Shown: piece after piece, positions 47,584-58,417 of the stretch
How the letters are laid out: the number at the start of each line of letters is the position of its first letter
Numbering within the stretch: position 1 is the first letter of the stretch
Source of the DNA: Nymphaea colorata
Taxonomy: Eukaryota; Streptophyta; Magnoliopsida; Nymphaeales; Nymphaeaceae
Assembly: GCF_008831285.2 (NCBI RefSeq)
Contig: NC_045144.1
Location: 19,297,716-19,361,715, forward strand
DNA: 64,000 nt
Direction of reading: 5' to 3'
Program-made: the position numbers and the translations under genes
The notes under the pieces: generated by a model
Seen by the model: the letters and a program-made list of their open reading frames with translations, nothing else
Databases searched by the model: none
What the model was told of the DNA's origin: nothing

Positions 47584-50177
47584 TCATGAGCGGGCTTTCC
47601 CATATAGATTAGCATAAACAGTCTTGGTCCTATACACAAGAATCATGCTCAACATAACAGCAAGAATACATAGCCCTGACATTATGATCAGAGTTACAAA
47701 GAAACAAACAGCGCCAACACACTTCAGTGAATCCTCTACATTCAGCATGCCAAGTGTCGTCCTTCCCAGAATGGCTAATGAACCCCACGGGTGGTGATCA
47801 ATCTGAGCCTGCTTCTCGGCCTCATGGTCATAAATGGTGCTAGCGATCAACCCAGAAAACACTAAAGAACCTGCAGGGTTTGCTAATGTCAGGAAATTGT
47901 ACAAGGCCCCAAAATTTTTCAGCCCAAACAGTTCGGAAGCAGCAGCAGGCACAATTGCCCAGTGGGCACCATAACCAAGACCGATCAACAGTGTGCCAAT
48001 GTACATGGCCCCAGGAAATGCCATTGCAACAGAGAAGTGCCCAATTGTCATGATAACCTGTGAAACAGCCAATGCGATTGGCCTTGGATATGCATATTCC
48101 CTGCAGACCACCATATTCATAAGCATAGAGAAGGAAAAACAAAGCTGCATATAAAAACAGTTCATGCCCCAGAGATTATTTTAGAGTGATAAATTTGAAA
48201 ATGTTTACGTTGCTTTCTGCTAAGACTAGCTTCTAAAAAGTATATCCTTCTAAAAACCATTATCCAAGATCATGTGTGATAGAAAATAAACATGCTACTA
48301 AGAGAAACATATAGAAGTCATAGACTACCAAGCTAATGTGGAAGGATCATGAAAATGCACATCCAGCCAAATCAGTTCAATGAATTACGGAGAAAAAAAA
48401 GCAGTGAGAATCTGACAAAAATTATTTAGAGATAGATAGACTTACTTAACAACAATTTCGGAGAAATAGCCTCCACCGACACGTCCAAGAAAGTTCCAGA
48501 TGCTAATCATTGACACGAATATATGTGTATTGTCATACCCCAGGGACTGACTCATCTGACCCAGGTTATCAATGACAGTTAAACCTGATCCTGAACCCAG
48601 AAGCAAAGAAAACCATAACAGCCAAAAATCTGCCTTGATAAGTGCCTGCATCAAGGTGAAGTCTTCTCCTCTGCGTGGCCCCTTCCTCCTTTTGACTCTT
48701 ACGGCACCATCAGCTGCTGCTTGAAAAAGACGTGCCTGCAAATGGGCAATTCTCTTTTCTCTCTCCAATGCAGGAAGCAAATCCACTTCCCGAGGTTTTT
48801 CATCCTCAACCTCACTGAGTATAACCTCATTGATGTTGCTGGATTGCCCTGCTTTGCTGGATTCTTCTTGAGCTTGAGGCAGCAGATTTTCTTTGATATC
48901 TGATCCTGGATTCAGATAGCAGCTCATTGTCAGTGGTATGACAATAGGAGCCAACAGAAGCAGGAACAACAGAATAGTGAACACTGTCACTATTGATCGA
49001 CGCAAATCAACCAAATCCTCCAGAAGCATGACACCCATCAAATATGCTGCTAAAATCAGACATATGCTATACACAAATGTGAAACTAGAACCGTCAGAAG
49101 CATTAACTTGTCTGTGCCCTCCCACAGGCCGCACGATAAACATCAGACCAATGGCCACAATGGTAGGTCCAACAGCAACCATATATATCATTGCTGCTTT
49201 ATCAGGAGCAAACACCAATGCATATATCTGGCTCAAAATAGCCCCACTCAGGCCTGCAAATCCTTTCAATATTCCAACTATTGGACCTCTGTTCTTGGGG
49301 AAATTTTGCACACACGAAACCAAGGCAGCCGTGTTGAAGTAGGTCTCTCCATTTGTCCCAACGAATATAAGTAGACACATCTGCAACAATTAGGAGGAGT
49401 TAGTGCCGGGGACGGCTAATCAGTTTTCTTTGCCACGGCCATGAAACACTAAAATAAAACCAAATAGCTTCACTAAACCTGAAGATCGTGAAACATCAAA
49501 TTGCATGGCAACCTGTCCACAAGCCACAAGGCTTTTGAACGCAGGCATGAGATTAAAAATTTTGCCATACAAGCAAATCTACTAATCAACAAAAGCAGGA
49601 GCACAGATGAACGTCCAAGAGTCAGATCTGTGCATTGAACTCCTAGAAGGCTAGAAGACATCAGCACTCCATGGATTCCAGGTCTTATATTTAAAACTTA
49701 GATCACATAATTTAAAATTCTCCTAACCGTAATGAGATGCAATCGCAGCTGTTCTTCGGAGCTCGTGATACACTTTCACCAATACAGATATTGGCATGCA
49801 GATCAAAATACCAAAGAGAAATAAAGAAATTTACTCACAACCCATAGCGGCACAGTGGGAACCCTGTGGGTGACAACCAGCCAAAGCCATCCATAGCCAA
49901 TGAAATTCTTAATAGCACCAATGGAGATAACACCCCATGTGGGCAATATCTCACACAAACTCCCTGCAAGAAACCCAACGCAGTCACCCAAATCCTTTGC
50001 AACCCCCAACCTAGCAATCTGCTTCTGGTTATAACCCAGCGAACTCTTTATGGCAGGAGATATGCTTCCAAAAAGATACCCAATTCCTGCACAAGACTGC
50101 AACCACATCGATGCAACGAAAACAAGCCATCTGCTATTGAGGAACTGCGCCATTCTCCCCCCGCTGTGGCTTGTCAT
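47584..50177 (-). CDS. NFD4-like (nodulin-like) major facilitator superfamily transporter
   Basis: Three exons with canonical, in-phase junctions: 49839-50177 (donor GTGAGT), 48446-49380 (TTGTTGCAG acceptor, donor GTAAGT) and 47584-48100 (CTGCAG acceptor, stop TGA). The product has 596 residues, a usual length for this family. The N-terminal nodulin-like domain contains SRWLVFVASMWLQSCAGIGYLFG and the GTNGETYFNTAALVSCVQNFP segment. A hydrophilic loop rich in acidic and basic residues (about residues 270-345) separates it from the C-terminal half, with GSGSGLTVIDNLGQMSQSLG and GRVGGGY. About twelve membrane segments are expected. Relatives include NUCLEAR FUSION DEFECTIVE 4 and its many plant paralogues; the substrate is not known. 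The start is the ATG at 50175-50177. A second Met (GRMAQF) eight codons on could also serve. Confidence 0.94.
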
Positions 50178-52516
50178 GTTCACTTCCTATGGTAAAAATA
50201 ATCAATGAATCAACACTACCCACTTGATATATGCTTGTGGGTACCTCAGAAAGCCATTTCTTTTGCCTTTATTTCACGATTTTTGGTGGTGGGTGATCGT
50301 CCTATTTAACAGTAACCAGTTGAGATCTCTTTGCTGGTATCTCTGAATGGCTGAAAATCCATCCGTTGCCTGCCCCTCATGTTCGTGTTAATTTTCTGTC
50401 CTCTTCCATGCTTGCCGATTATGACGTCCTCGCGGATATCGCTGGACACAACACATTTTTGCGTTCCATCACGTGTCTCTCCCTCTCTCTCCTCTCTCTC
50501 TCTCTCTGTATTAATGCAAATGACGCACAGGAAACCAGGAGCATTCTTATCTCCTACGTGTCAGGATTTTCGTTTTTTTCCTGAGATGGCTCGTAACTTT
50601 TCACAAGAGGGGCGGCTTGAATTGGATTTGACATTCAGAAATAAATGTTTGTCTTTGTTCTCGGCAGACACAGAGAAATACACAAAATATTTAGAACCAT
50701 GCACTTCCATGCGAAAGTGGGGAACGAGTGGTGACGATTTGGTATTTATGACTAAAACGACAGCCACCAAGTGTTCGATCTCTCTTTTTTTTTTCTCTGT
50801 TTTTTGTTTTCTTTTTTGGTGTGTGGGGTTTAACTTATTGAATGAGAGAAGTCAAATTTTGGACCATTTAAGGTACAAAGCTTGCTGGTTGGAGGTGTTG
50901 CTTCCGCCACTCCTACATCTATCAATCAATTCATTGCTAGTGCATTCCAGGGAGAATCTAATTTTCACTTTTAGTTGGTGGGTGAAAAGTGAAACTTACA
51001 AAACCGAGATATGAAAACATAGAGATTGTTTAGATCTTTTGTAGCTTTTCTTTGAGCAATTTAATTGAATCCTAGGAAGCAACCTTCTTGAAATGGTCTT
51101 GTGAATAGAATTATTTCAAAAAATATTTAGATAATCAATCGAACTTAGTCCAAGTATCACCTCTATGCCCCCTTTCAGTTTTTGAAAGAACCAAAATTTT
51201 ATCTATAAGCTTTAAAAAATTTAGTTTAATTTATATAAAAAATTTTGAAAAATTATATATTTCATCTTTGTTAAAATTTTGAAACTATAGCTCAGCTCAT
51301 GCTACAAAAAATTCCTACCTTCTCATTCTAAGGTGTGAGACGACGATTTGAGGAAGTTTGCATAAACTGTTCAAGCAAAAGCTAGATTGTACAAAAAATA
51401 TCAAGATAATAATACGAAAAGATTTTACAGCACCTTTTGTTACCATATCGATTCGAAATAAGATTATTTTAGTCAATTCTAGTGACGGTGCTATGAACAT
51501 ATTTCCACATAATTTATTTGCTGCAGACCAATTGTCTAAGAGTTTTAAGTAACGAAAGCATTATGTGGTCATTAAATATTTGCCAAAGTTGTCAGCGATT
51601 TGATCTCTAGGCTCTTACAATAACCTGATAATTTGTCATAAAAAATAGCTGATTCCGACAGCCCAAGTGATCCATATCACGTGAATTTGTTAGCTTTCAA
51701 AAAAATAAGAAGACTGCGGAAACCACAGGCTGATTACATTCTTTAAAACAAGAAAACGTGTTTGTCGGTTGAAAAAGCGATTCAATGACCACTGTAAGAA
51801 ATAGACAATCAGGATTCCAATGGCGTAGTCTATTATGATTGTTCAAATTATGGTTAAAAAGTTTAGAACTGTACAACTAGTCGAACCAACTCCACTCGGA
51901 CCGAATTCATTCGGCTAAGCTTGACTCGAGTTCGACTTGTTTGAGCTCGAACTTAACTGAAAACCCGAGCTTTTAAACAAGTTGAACTTAAGACTAAACT
52001 CTAAGTAAGCTTGTTTAATCAAGGTTATATATATTTTTTATAATTTCCAAACTTAAAACTAAGGGAAATGGCAAGCCAAATGGGGAGTTGGTAAATGAAC
52101 TTAAATGAGTCGAGCTCGAGCCAGAACTTGGCTTATTGAGTCGCGTTTGACCTAACCTTGTACAATCTACTCGAGTTCCAGCTGAGCAATATGTGTAGTT
52201 TCATAACATAGACCAAATTTGAGCTTGTTATCCAACTAGGAGCCAGTGGCCGAGCCACATGGTGGCTAGTGTGGGCAGTTGCCCACACCAGCCTCACAAA
52301 CTTTACTTATTTTTATGTTAATAAATATATAGGTACTCCTTAAAACATTAAGGTTATTGAACTAGTGCCCCTACAAAATTTCTGGCTCTGCTAATGCCAG
52401 GAACAGATAAAATGATATGTTTCCATTCTACTCAAATGCTGGATCATAGACTCTAACAAATTTCAATTCGTTTTAAAAGATAGGGTCCGTTTCAAGTCTA
52501 AATCCAAATATCAATG
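50178..52516. other. Transporter upstream region and intergenic DNA
   Basis: A CT-rich stretch lies near 50480-50510. A 211-codon open frame at 50379-51014 shows no family features and is judged non-coding. MITE remnants with ggagccagtggccgagcc and tttctggctctgc lie near 52245-52395. Confidence 0.45.
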
Positions 52517-52529
52517 CAATAGTCAGATT

Positions 52530-52748
52530 TTTTTTTTTCCTTTAAAAGGCCCGAAGGCCCCCCCATTCCCCCTGCCTCTGGGGTCCTGAGCTGCATCGAT
52601 GTCAGCGATAGCAACGGTGCACCCTTCAGCTTAGATGTCGCGCCCTACCGCCTTAAGACACAGGAACATAGCGCTCACGGGAATCGAACTAGAGACCTGC
52701 CTTAGTACAGACCCCTAGCTCAACCAGCTACGCTATGCCCCTTGAGGC
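52530..52748 (-). mobile_element. tRNA-derived SINE with target-site duplication
   Basis: On the minus strand it starts with a tRNA-like head carrying an A box (TAGCGTAGCTGG) and a B box (AGTTCGATTCC), continues with a non-tRNA body and ends in a poly(A) tract (T run at 52528-52538 on the plus strand). A 13-bp direct repeat, CAATAGTCAGATT, flanks it at 52517-52529 and 52749-52761. These are the marks of LINE-dependent retroposition. The exact duplication suggests a fairly recent insertion. Confidence 0.9.
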
Positions 52749-52879
52749 CAATAGTCAGATTAAATTGAATTCAGTAAAGAGTATTTTTGAGCTTAACTTA
52801 GACCATCTATATCCCTACTTGCAAACATCAGCCCTAATCGCACTCTTTACGGTGTAATTGATTGCCTCAGATTTATGAT

Positions 52880-53310
52880 CCAATATGATTTGGGATTATG
52901 ATCGGATTTGAATCAAATACCTCTGTAACCATATCTGCTTTTTTGATATTGATATATTTTGATTCACATACAAACAAATGAAAGTCATATCTCAATCTAA
53001 ATCTGAAATTTGACTTCACAATCCGAATTCGATATTTACACTCATATCTAAATCTGAATCTGAATTTTGAATAAAAATGTAAGGGCATTGAATACATAAT
53101 ATCTATTTAAAACTAAATCTGATTTGAGTAAGATCAAATATTTATGTACATTGAAATATGAATCTAAAGCCAATCAGATGTCATTTCTTAAATGTGAATT
53201 CAATTCAATTTCTTAAGATATTAAATTTTTTTCCATATCCGAGTTTTTCAGAATGATTTGGTCGGATATCCTATCCAAATTTGGATATATTGACATCTTT
53301 ATTTAAGATC
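52880..53310. repeat. ATCCGAAT-type MITE relative
   Basis: A decayed relative of the element at 7136-7595. Its right end, atattgacatc, is preserved, followed by a TA run near 53313-53331. Confidence 0.55.
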
Positions 53311-53750
53311 CCTATATATATATATATATATTTATATTATGTATGTAGTATGAAAACCATGGATTTCACATTAGAATCCTCTCTCCTTTAGATATCAAAT
53401 ATATGGTTTTCAGTACAAAAAAAAATTGAAATCCATGCATATGAAATTCTCCATTTATCAGTGCAGATCTCAATATCACCTCCGATCTAGGCTATTAAAT
53501 GTAATGCCGCCTCGAACCCCCATAATCCGACGGCCAAAACTAAGTTGTTGCCCAATCAAATTTTCTTGATATCCAACTTTTATGCTCAAAATTATTGTAG
53601 TTTATTGCATATTGTTTAGATATGCATAAATGAGGGCCAATCTCCTCATTGGCAATTTAGACATTAGTAAAGTTTGGCTTTAACACTCAAGTAGTTGACC
53701 CAATAAAAAGTGGGAGAAACAAGAGAAAGATGACAAATTGTGGGGACTTT

Positions 53751-54062
53751 CAGGCCCTGTTTGGATGACATGCCTTCAAAACCTGATTCTGTAAATCAGG
53801 TTTTGAAATCTGGTTTTCTTGTGGATGCCAACACAAAAACCAGGTTTTTTCTTTTTAAACCTGGATTTTGCTTTGATGCCAAAAACCTGGTTGTTTTAAA
53901 ATCTGGATTTCTTGTGGATGCCAACACAAAAACCAGGTTTTTTTCTTTTGAAACCTGGTTTCTGCTTGGATGCCAAAAACCTGGTTGTTCAATCAGGGTT
54001 TGGGAGCCAAAAAGTGGTTTTTGGGCTCCAAAACCTCGTTTTGGGGTGTCACCCAAACAAGA
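53751..54062. repeat. MITE with internal ~92-bp direct repeat
   Basis: Ends ggccctgtttggatgac and gtgtcacccaaacaagac are inverted. Inside, tcttgtggatgccaacacaa followed by accaggtttttt occurs twice, 92 bp apart. The words AACCTGGTT and AACCAGGTT recur in both orientations. Confidence 0.65.
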
Positions 54063-54626
54063 CTAGTGTGAACCTGATAATATAATCAGATTAAGATTGT
54101 GATAATGATAATGGCCACAAAATTTAGTAAAAATAAGAAAAGTATGGTTATATAAAATTATGCATCACAATGAACACCTTGGCTCACTCATTAGCACTAA
54201 ATATGTTAAGATGGAGTACTGGTATGAGAAGGAACATAACTTCCCTGGCTCCTGACTTAGCAAGAAAGAAGGTAGGTCCATGCAGGGTCAAACCAAATTA
54301 AGCTTAGCCCAAGGACTCCTGAATGGTTTGAACGCAAGGTCTAGTTTGCAATCCAAACTTGGCCTATGTCACCGGACACTCATATTTATAAATTTGTAAT
54401 TCACTTATTGAAACGACCGTTACTAGAATTACTCAGTCATCTAACGAAGGCCGTTCATCTAAAGTAGATGAATGATTGAGAGAAAAACAAGAAAAAAAAT
54501 GTGTAAATTGATAGTAAATGATGAAAATACTCGTCACCTCTTTCTCCTTATTTTTCTCTTAACAATTCTTCATATTGGATCAGACAGAACATGTTCGATG
54601 ACTGGTCTAAAAAGCTAGAGTTATCA

Positions 54627-54630
<4 letters not shown>

Positions 54631-54700
<70 letters not shown>
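54631..54700 (+). repeat. (CT)n followed by (TA)n microsatellite
   Basis: A nearly pure CT tract (54631-54679) runs directly into TA repeats. Confidence 0.95.
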
Positions 54701-54710
<10 letters not shown>

Positions 54711-54886
54711 ACACAATATGCCATTGACATTATTTTTTGTTCTTTCTCTTTACTCTTTCTCAAACACACATGCATAGATACATGTACATACACACACTCT
54801 CTCTATTTGGCAAGAAAGGGCTGTTGGTGAGAGAAAGAGGGCGGGTAAGAGGGATAATTAAGAGCCAATCTTATTAGACTCAAGAC

Positions 54887-55077
54887 CAGGATGGAGCTAG
54901 AAATTTTTCATGAGAGGGACTGAATTAAAGTTTCTAAATTTAGACTAGTGCTGAAATATCATTTTTCAAAATTTTACATAAAACAAGTGAAATTTTCTAA
55001 AATTTACATGTAATTTAAAAAAAAAAAACACTTAGATAGGGCCAAGCCCATGCAGGCCCTACCTTGGCTCCACCCTA
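54887..55077. mobile_element. hAT-type MITE with 8-bp target-site duplication
   Basis: CAGGATGGAGC at the left and GGCTCCACCCTA at the right form imperfect terminal inverted repeats. The flanks ctcaagac (54879-54886) and ctcaagag (55078-55085) are an 8-bp duplication with one mismatch, as expected for hAT. 191 bp, no coding. Confidence 0.8.
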
Positions 55078-55085
55078 CTCAAGAG

Positions 55086-56049
55086 CGATAACCTTCACTG
55101 CCTTGGCGAGAAAAAGAAGAAAAGAATAAAGGGTATCCAATCTTGGCTATATATTAAACCTTGACTTCAAGACTGAATCTTCGTTGTCATTTGTGGCGGA
55201 CATGAACTGGCCCATATGAACCTTTATTACAATTAAAATAAAATATCATCTTCATCAATATTTCATTCAAACCTTGACCTATACAATGTTGAATCGATTG
55301 AAAGAAATTAAAGTAGCCCAAAAGACCATAGAACAATGGATGGAGGTTGCTTCGCAATAGAAATATTACGTTCTTTGAATACATTATTTCATGAATCTAT
55401 CCTAAAGATTGAAATCAAATTTTGAAATAATATAATATTCATACGACCAACAGTCTTATGGAGGCGTTAATTTGTTTACTTTGGATATGAGATTTGAGGT
55501 GATATAATTATGACTGAGTACCTCAGATTTGATAATTTGAAGTCAAATCCTCTTCCATTTTACCAAAAATATGAGGCTTTGACCATAAATTGAGGATGTC
55601 AAGTCCTTGTTTTTGCTTTTTACCCAATGGTAAAATCCAGTATTTGTTCACTATGTAGCTCTCATGTAAAAGAGATTTCAATTTAGCCCCCAATCTAAAA
55701 TATGGGACTTTTAAATGCACTTTAAGAGGGCATTTGATTGCTCTGGATTTGAAATATTTGGATCTAATGTTGGAAGTGACGTGACATACTTTTGCTGATG
55801 TGGTAAAAAAATTCATCGCAAAATGCATGGTTCATCAAACTAAAAATCTTAAGCCAGACCTAAGATTCACACAATATCATTATGCTTTTTTTGCATTGAG
55901 AAAAAGTCAGATTGAAGGGAGGACGGTTGGATCTTATATCTATCGTTCTTAAATGTTGACGATCTCAAATATAGAGCTATCATTCTATCACATGCCCCCT
56001 AAGAATTCTTACATCGACATGATATGATGGGAGGTCAATACAATACGAT
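55086..56049. other. Intergenic DNA; no gene seen
   Basis: AT-rich, with short open frames lacking family features. Confidence 0.45.
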
Positions 56050-56300
56050 TAAGCGTGGGCATCGGGCTGGCTCGGCCTGACCCAACCCGATAAGCAGTCG
56101 AGCTTGGGCCGGCCTGACACCCGAAACCCGAGCTTGGGCTCGGCTCGGTAATTAAAACCCAAGCTCAAGCTTGACCCAATTAAATTAAAAAATATAGCAA
56201 TAAAATATTATAATTATATATAAAAATTAATAAACATTTAAAAATTTTATCGAGCCCACCTGTCAAGCTAAGCTGAGTACCGAGTATCCATCCACCGGCG
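56050..56300. repeat. GC-AT-GC interspersed element
   Basis: It starts agcgtgggcatcgggc. Arms with GGCTCGGCC- and GAGCTTGGG-type words surround an AT-rich core. The ends are decayed. Confidence 0.55.
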
Positions 56301-56616
56301 GCCTTGCCCTAGTGCTCAGGCTTAGATACGATGCAAATTTGCTTATAACAGCTGACATACGGAGAGGCATTGGTAGTCTAAGCCTTTCAATATCAGACAA
56401 TAACTTGTGACATACATTGTATTGACTCCTCCTGTTGTTATTTGGGTAATGACTTTTGCATTTGTATCTAAATTCAAGCAGAAATTGAATCCCGTTAGGC
56501 GTAAACGTTGGATCTCTGCAAGATCCGATTTAAATCCAAATCCAACCAAGCCAAATTGGATAAGGACGGACTTCTGATACCAGAAACTCGGCATGTGTCC
56601 GACCCGTTAACATGCA

Positions 56617-56624
56617 TATAAAAA
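56617..56624 (+). promoter_or_regulatory. TATA box
   Basis: TATAAAAA lies about 30 bp upstream of a GC-richer, leader-like exon that ends in a strong donor at 56812/56813. Confidence 0.6.
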
Positions 56625-56647
56625 GCGCGTGAAGGTTTTGAAAGCAA

Positions 56648-56684
56648 GGTCTACCGCCTTTTCTTTCCCGCGTCCCGCGAAAAT

Positions 56685-56731
<47 letters not shown>

Positions 56732-56812
56732 CGTCGTCAACGATCGGTTGCAGTCTTCTACCTCATCGGGCTTTTAGATTCTTGTTGCGGCGATCTTACC
56801 GAGCTCTTCGAG
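56648..56812 (+). other. Probable 5'-UTR exon of an unidentified gene
   Basis: It begins about 30 nt after the TATA box, contains a (GA)n tract (about 56692-56729) and a GC-rich stretch, and ends CGAG|GTAAGTTT. There is no ATG, so it would be non-coding. A later candidate exon may start after ttttccacag near 57604 and contains ATGGTGAAACTACAG, which soon meets a stop. The LTR retrotransposon at 58071 lies downstream, so the rest of the gene may be beyond the window. Confidence 0.5.
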
Positions 56813-58065
56813 GTAAGTTTCTTTCCATCTCACTCCTGATTGTTCCTGTTGAGATAAGGGAAGCATGTTCCCCGTTTTACATTCTTCTCTTCGTCGGTTC
56901 GTCCTATTTCGAAGTAGACTGTGCAATGTAGCGGTTCTGTCCTAGCGATCGGTTATCTGTTCATTTATAGTTTATTGTCTTTGTCCCTTCGCTTTCATAT
57001 TTGTATGTACTGATATCGCGGTGGATCTACGAGGAAAACGCGCGGCGCATGCTTTTTTGCTATGATCTGGAGAATTTTTATTGAGACGATTTCGTGCGAG
57101 ATTGGATTCTTGCACTTGTTCCCGATCTTCATTTTTTCTCTTTTATCCGTTCCGAGGCAGTCGATCAAGTTGAATGGTTTGGGTTGTTTTTTTCCTTCTT
57201 CGCTTGTGTGCTTTTAATGTTGATATTCACCGATAGCTCCTGCCGATTTGTGAGAAAGAGGCGCGTTACCTCCCTTTAGTTACTTATCTAGGAATCAGCG
57301 TTTTGAAACATCCTCCGTGCAAGAACTGGCCATCATGTCATGAGATCTTGCATTTTCTTGTTTTCTCCTTCTGATATTGATTTGATTACTGATTGAATCT
57401 CTCAAGGAAGGGAAAGATAGATCACTGTGTGTTGTGCGCGTGTGTGCACGCGCAGGAGATCTTGCTTTTCTCTTTTCTTCTTTTTGCTGTACTTACTGGA
57501 TATCTGAAAGAGGAGACGTCTGTGTGTGTGTGTGTGCATGCACTCGCAAACATGAATGTTTGTCCTACTTCCATATGCACAGTTTTCCCTTTCTTTTTCC
57601 ACAGCTAGTGATAAGAAATATTAATCAAGTTAAAAGCTGAAGATGGTGAAACTACAGAAATCATAACATAGTTAAGTCTTCTGATTGTTCTTAAAGTGTA
57701 TTCTGAACGGGAAAATAGGTTAAACTAAAATATATCATGATGCAAGTCTAGGTAACTTGGATTGGCATGTATAATCACTGTTCTTGGAAATTTATCATAT
57801 AGATTCTCCTTAATTTGTTGAAACTCATGAACCGCAAGCATCCATCGTCATTAGAAAGGTTCAATGTCGATTTGTGTTTCTCCTTCCATATATTTGCTAA
57901 TTCCGGCATTTAGCGGTATTAGTGTTTCTTTTGGACTATATTTTTAGGATTTACTCCAAATTTAAACCTGCAACATGCATAGACATTGCGTCCAACTCTG
58001 ATTTATTCTAGGTGAACAAACATATCCCCGAAGCTGTAAGATGTAAGATGATGAAATTGTAAGAG
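56813..58065. other. Intron-like DNA downstream of the 5'-UTR exon
   Basis: T-rich on the plus strand, with a TG microsatellite near 57518-57536. No coding exon is recognised. Confidence 0.4.
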
Positions 58066-58070
58066 CATAA

Positions 58071-58404
58071 TGTTGGGTAGTGGTAGTGGCCATGAGCCCT
58101 ACCCATTCATATCGTAACTGCAAGGGGGCCCACTTGCAGTTACGAGCTTTAATGCTCACCTAAAATCTCTCACTCACTCAATCGCTGCTAGGGTTGGGGA
58201 AAACCTAAGGGGCTGGACTATCGATTCCTAGTATATCTAGAGAGTTTGATGAATCTCTCTAACACATCAACCTGTGAGAGGCCCCTTGGAAGAAAACCCC
58301 AAAAATCTCTCTCTCTCTAGTTTTCTTTCTTTCTTCCTTTCTTGCTCGCAGAGTTGCAGGCCAAACTTGGTTGGAGATCCTGGGCGGAACCTAAAGTTCC
58401 TACA
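58071..58404 (+). repeat. 5' LTR
   Basis: 334 bp, TG...CA ends. Paired with 63103-63439. Confidence 0.95.
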
Positions 58405-58405
58405 G

Positions 58406-58417
58406 TGGTATCAGAGC
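58406..58417 (+). promoter_or_regulatory. Primer-binding site (initiator tRNA-Met)
   Basis: TGGTATCAGAGC lies one base after the 5' LTR, the standard copia-type primer site. Confidence 0.92.

Noticed and set aside
50379-51014. 211-codon frame upstream of the NFD4-like gene
   Set aside because: No recognisable domains, CT-rich start and AT-rich end; base use is like intergenic DNA.
52530-52748. Functional tRNA gene
   Set aside because: A and B boxes are present, but the acceptor stem does not pair and a body, poly(A) tail and target duplication show a SINE.
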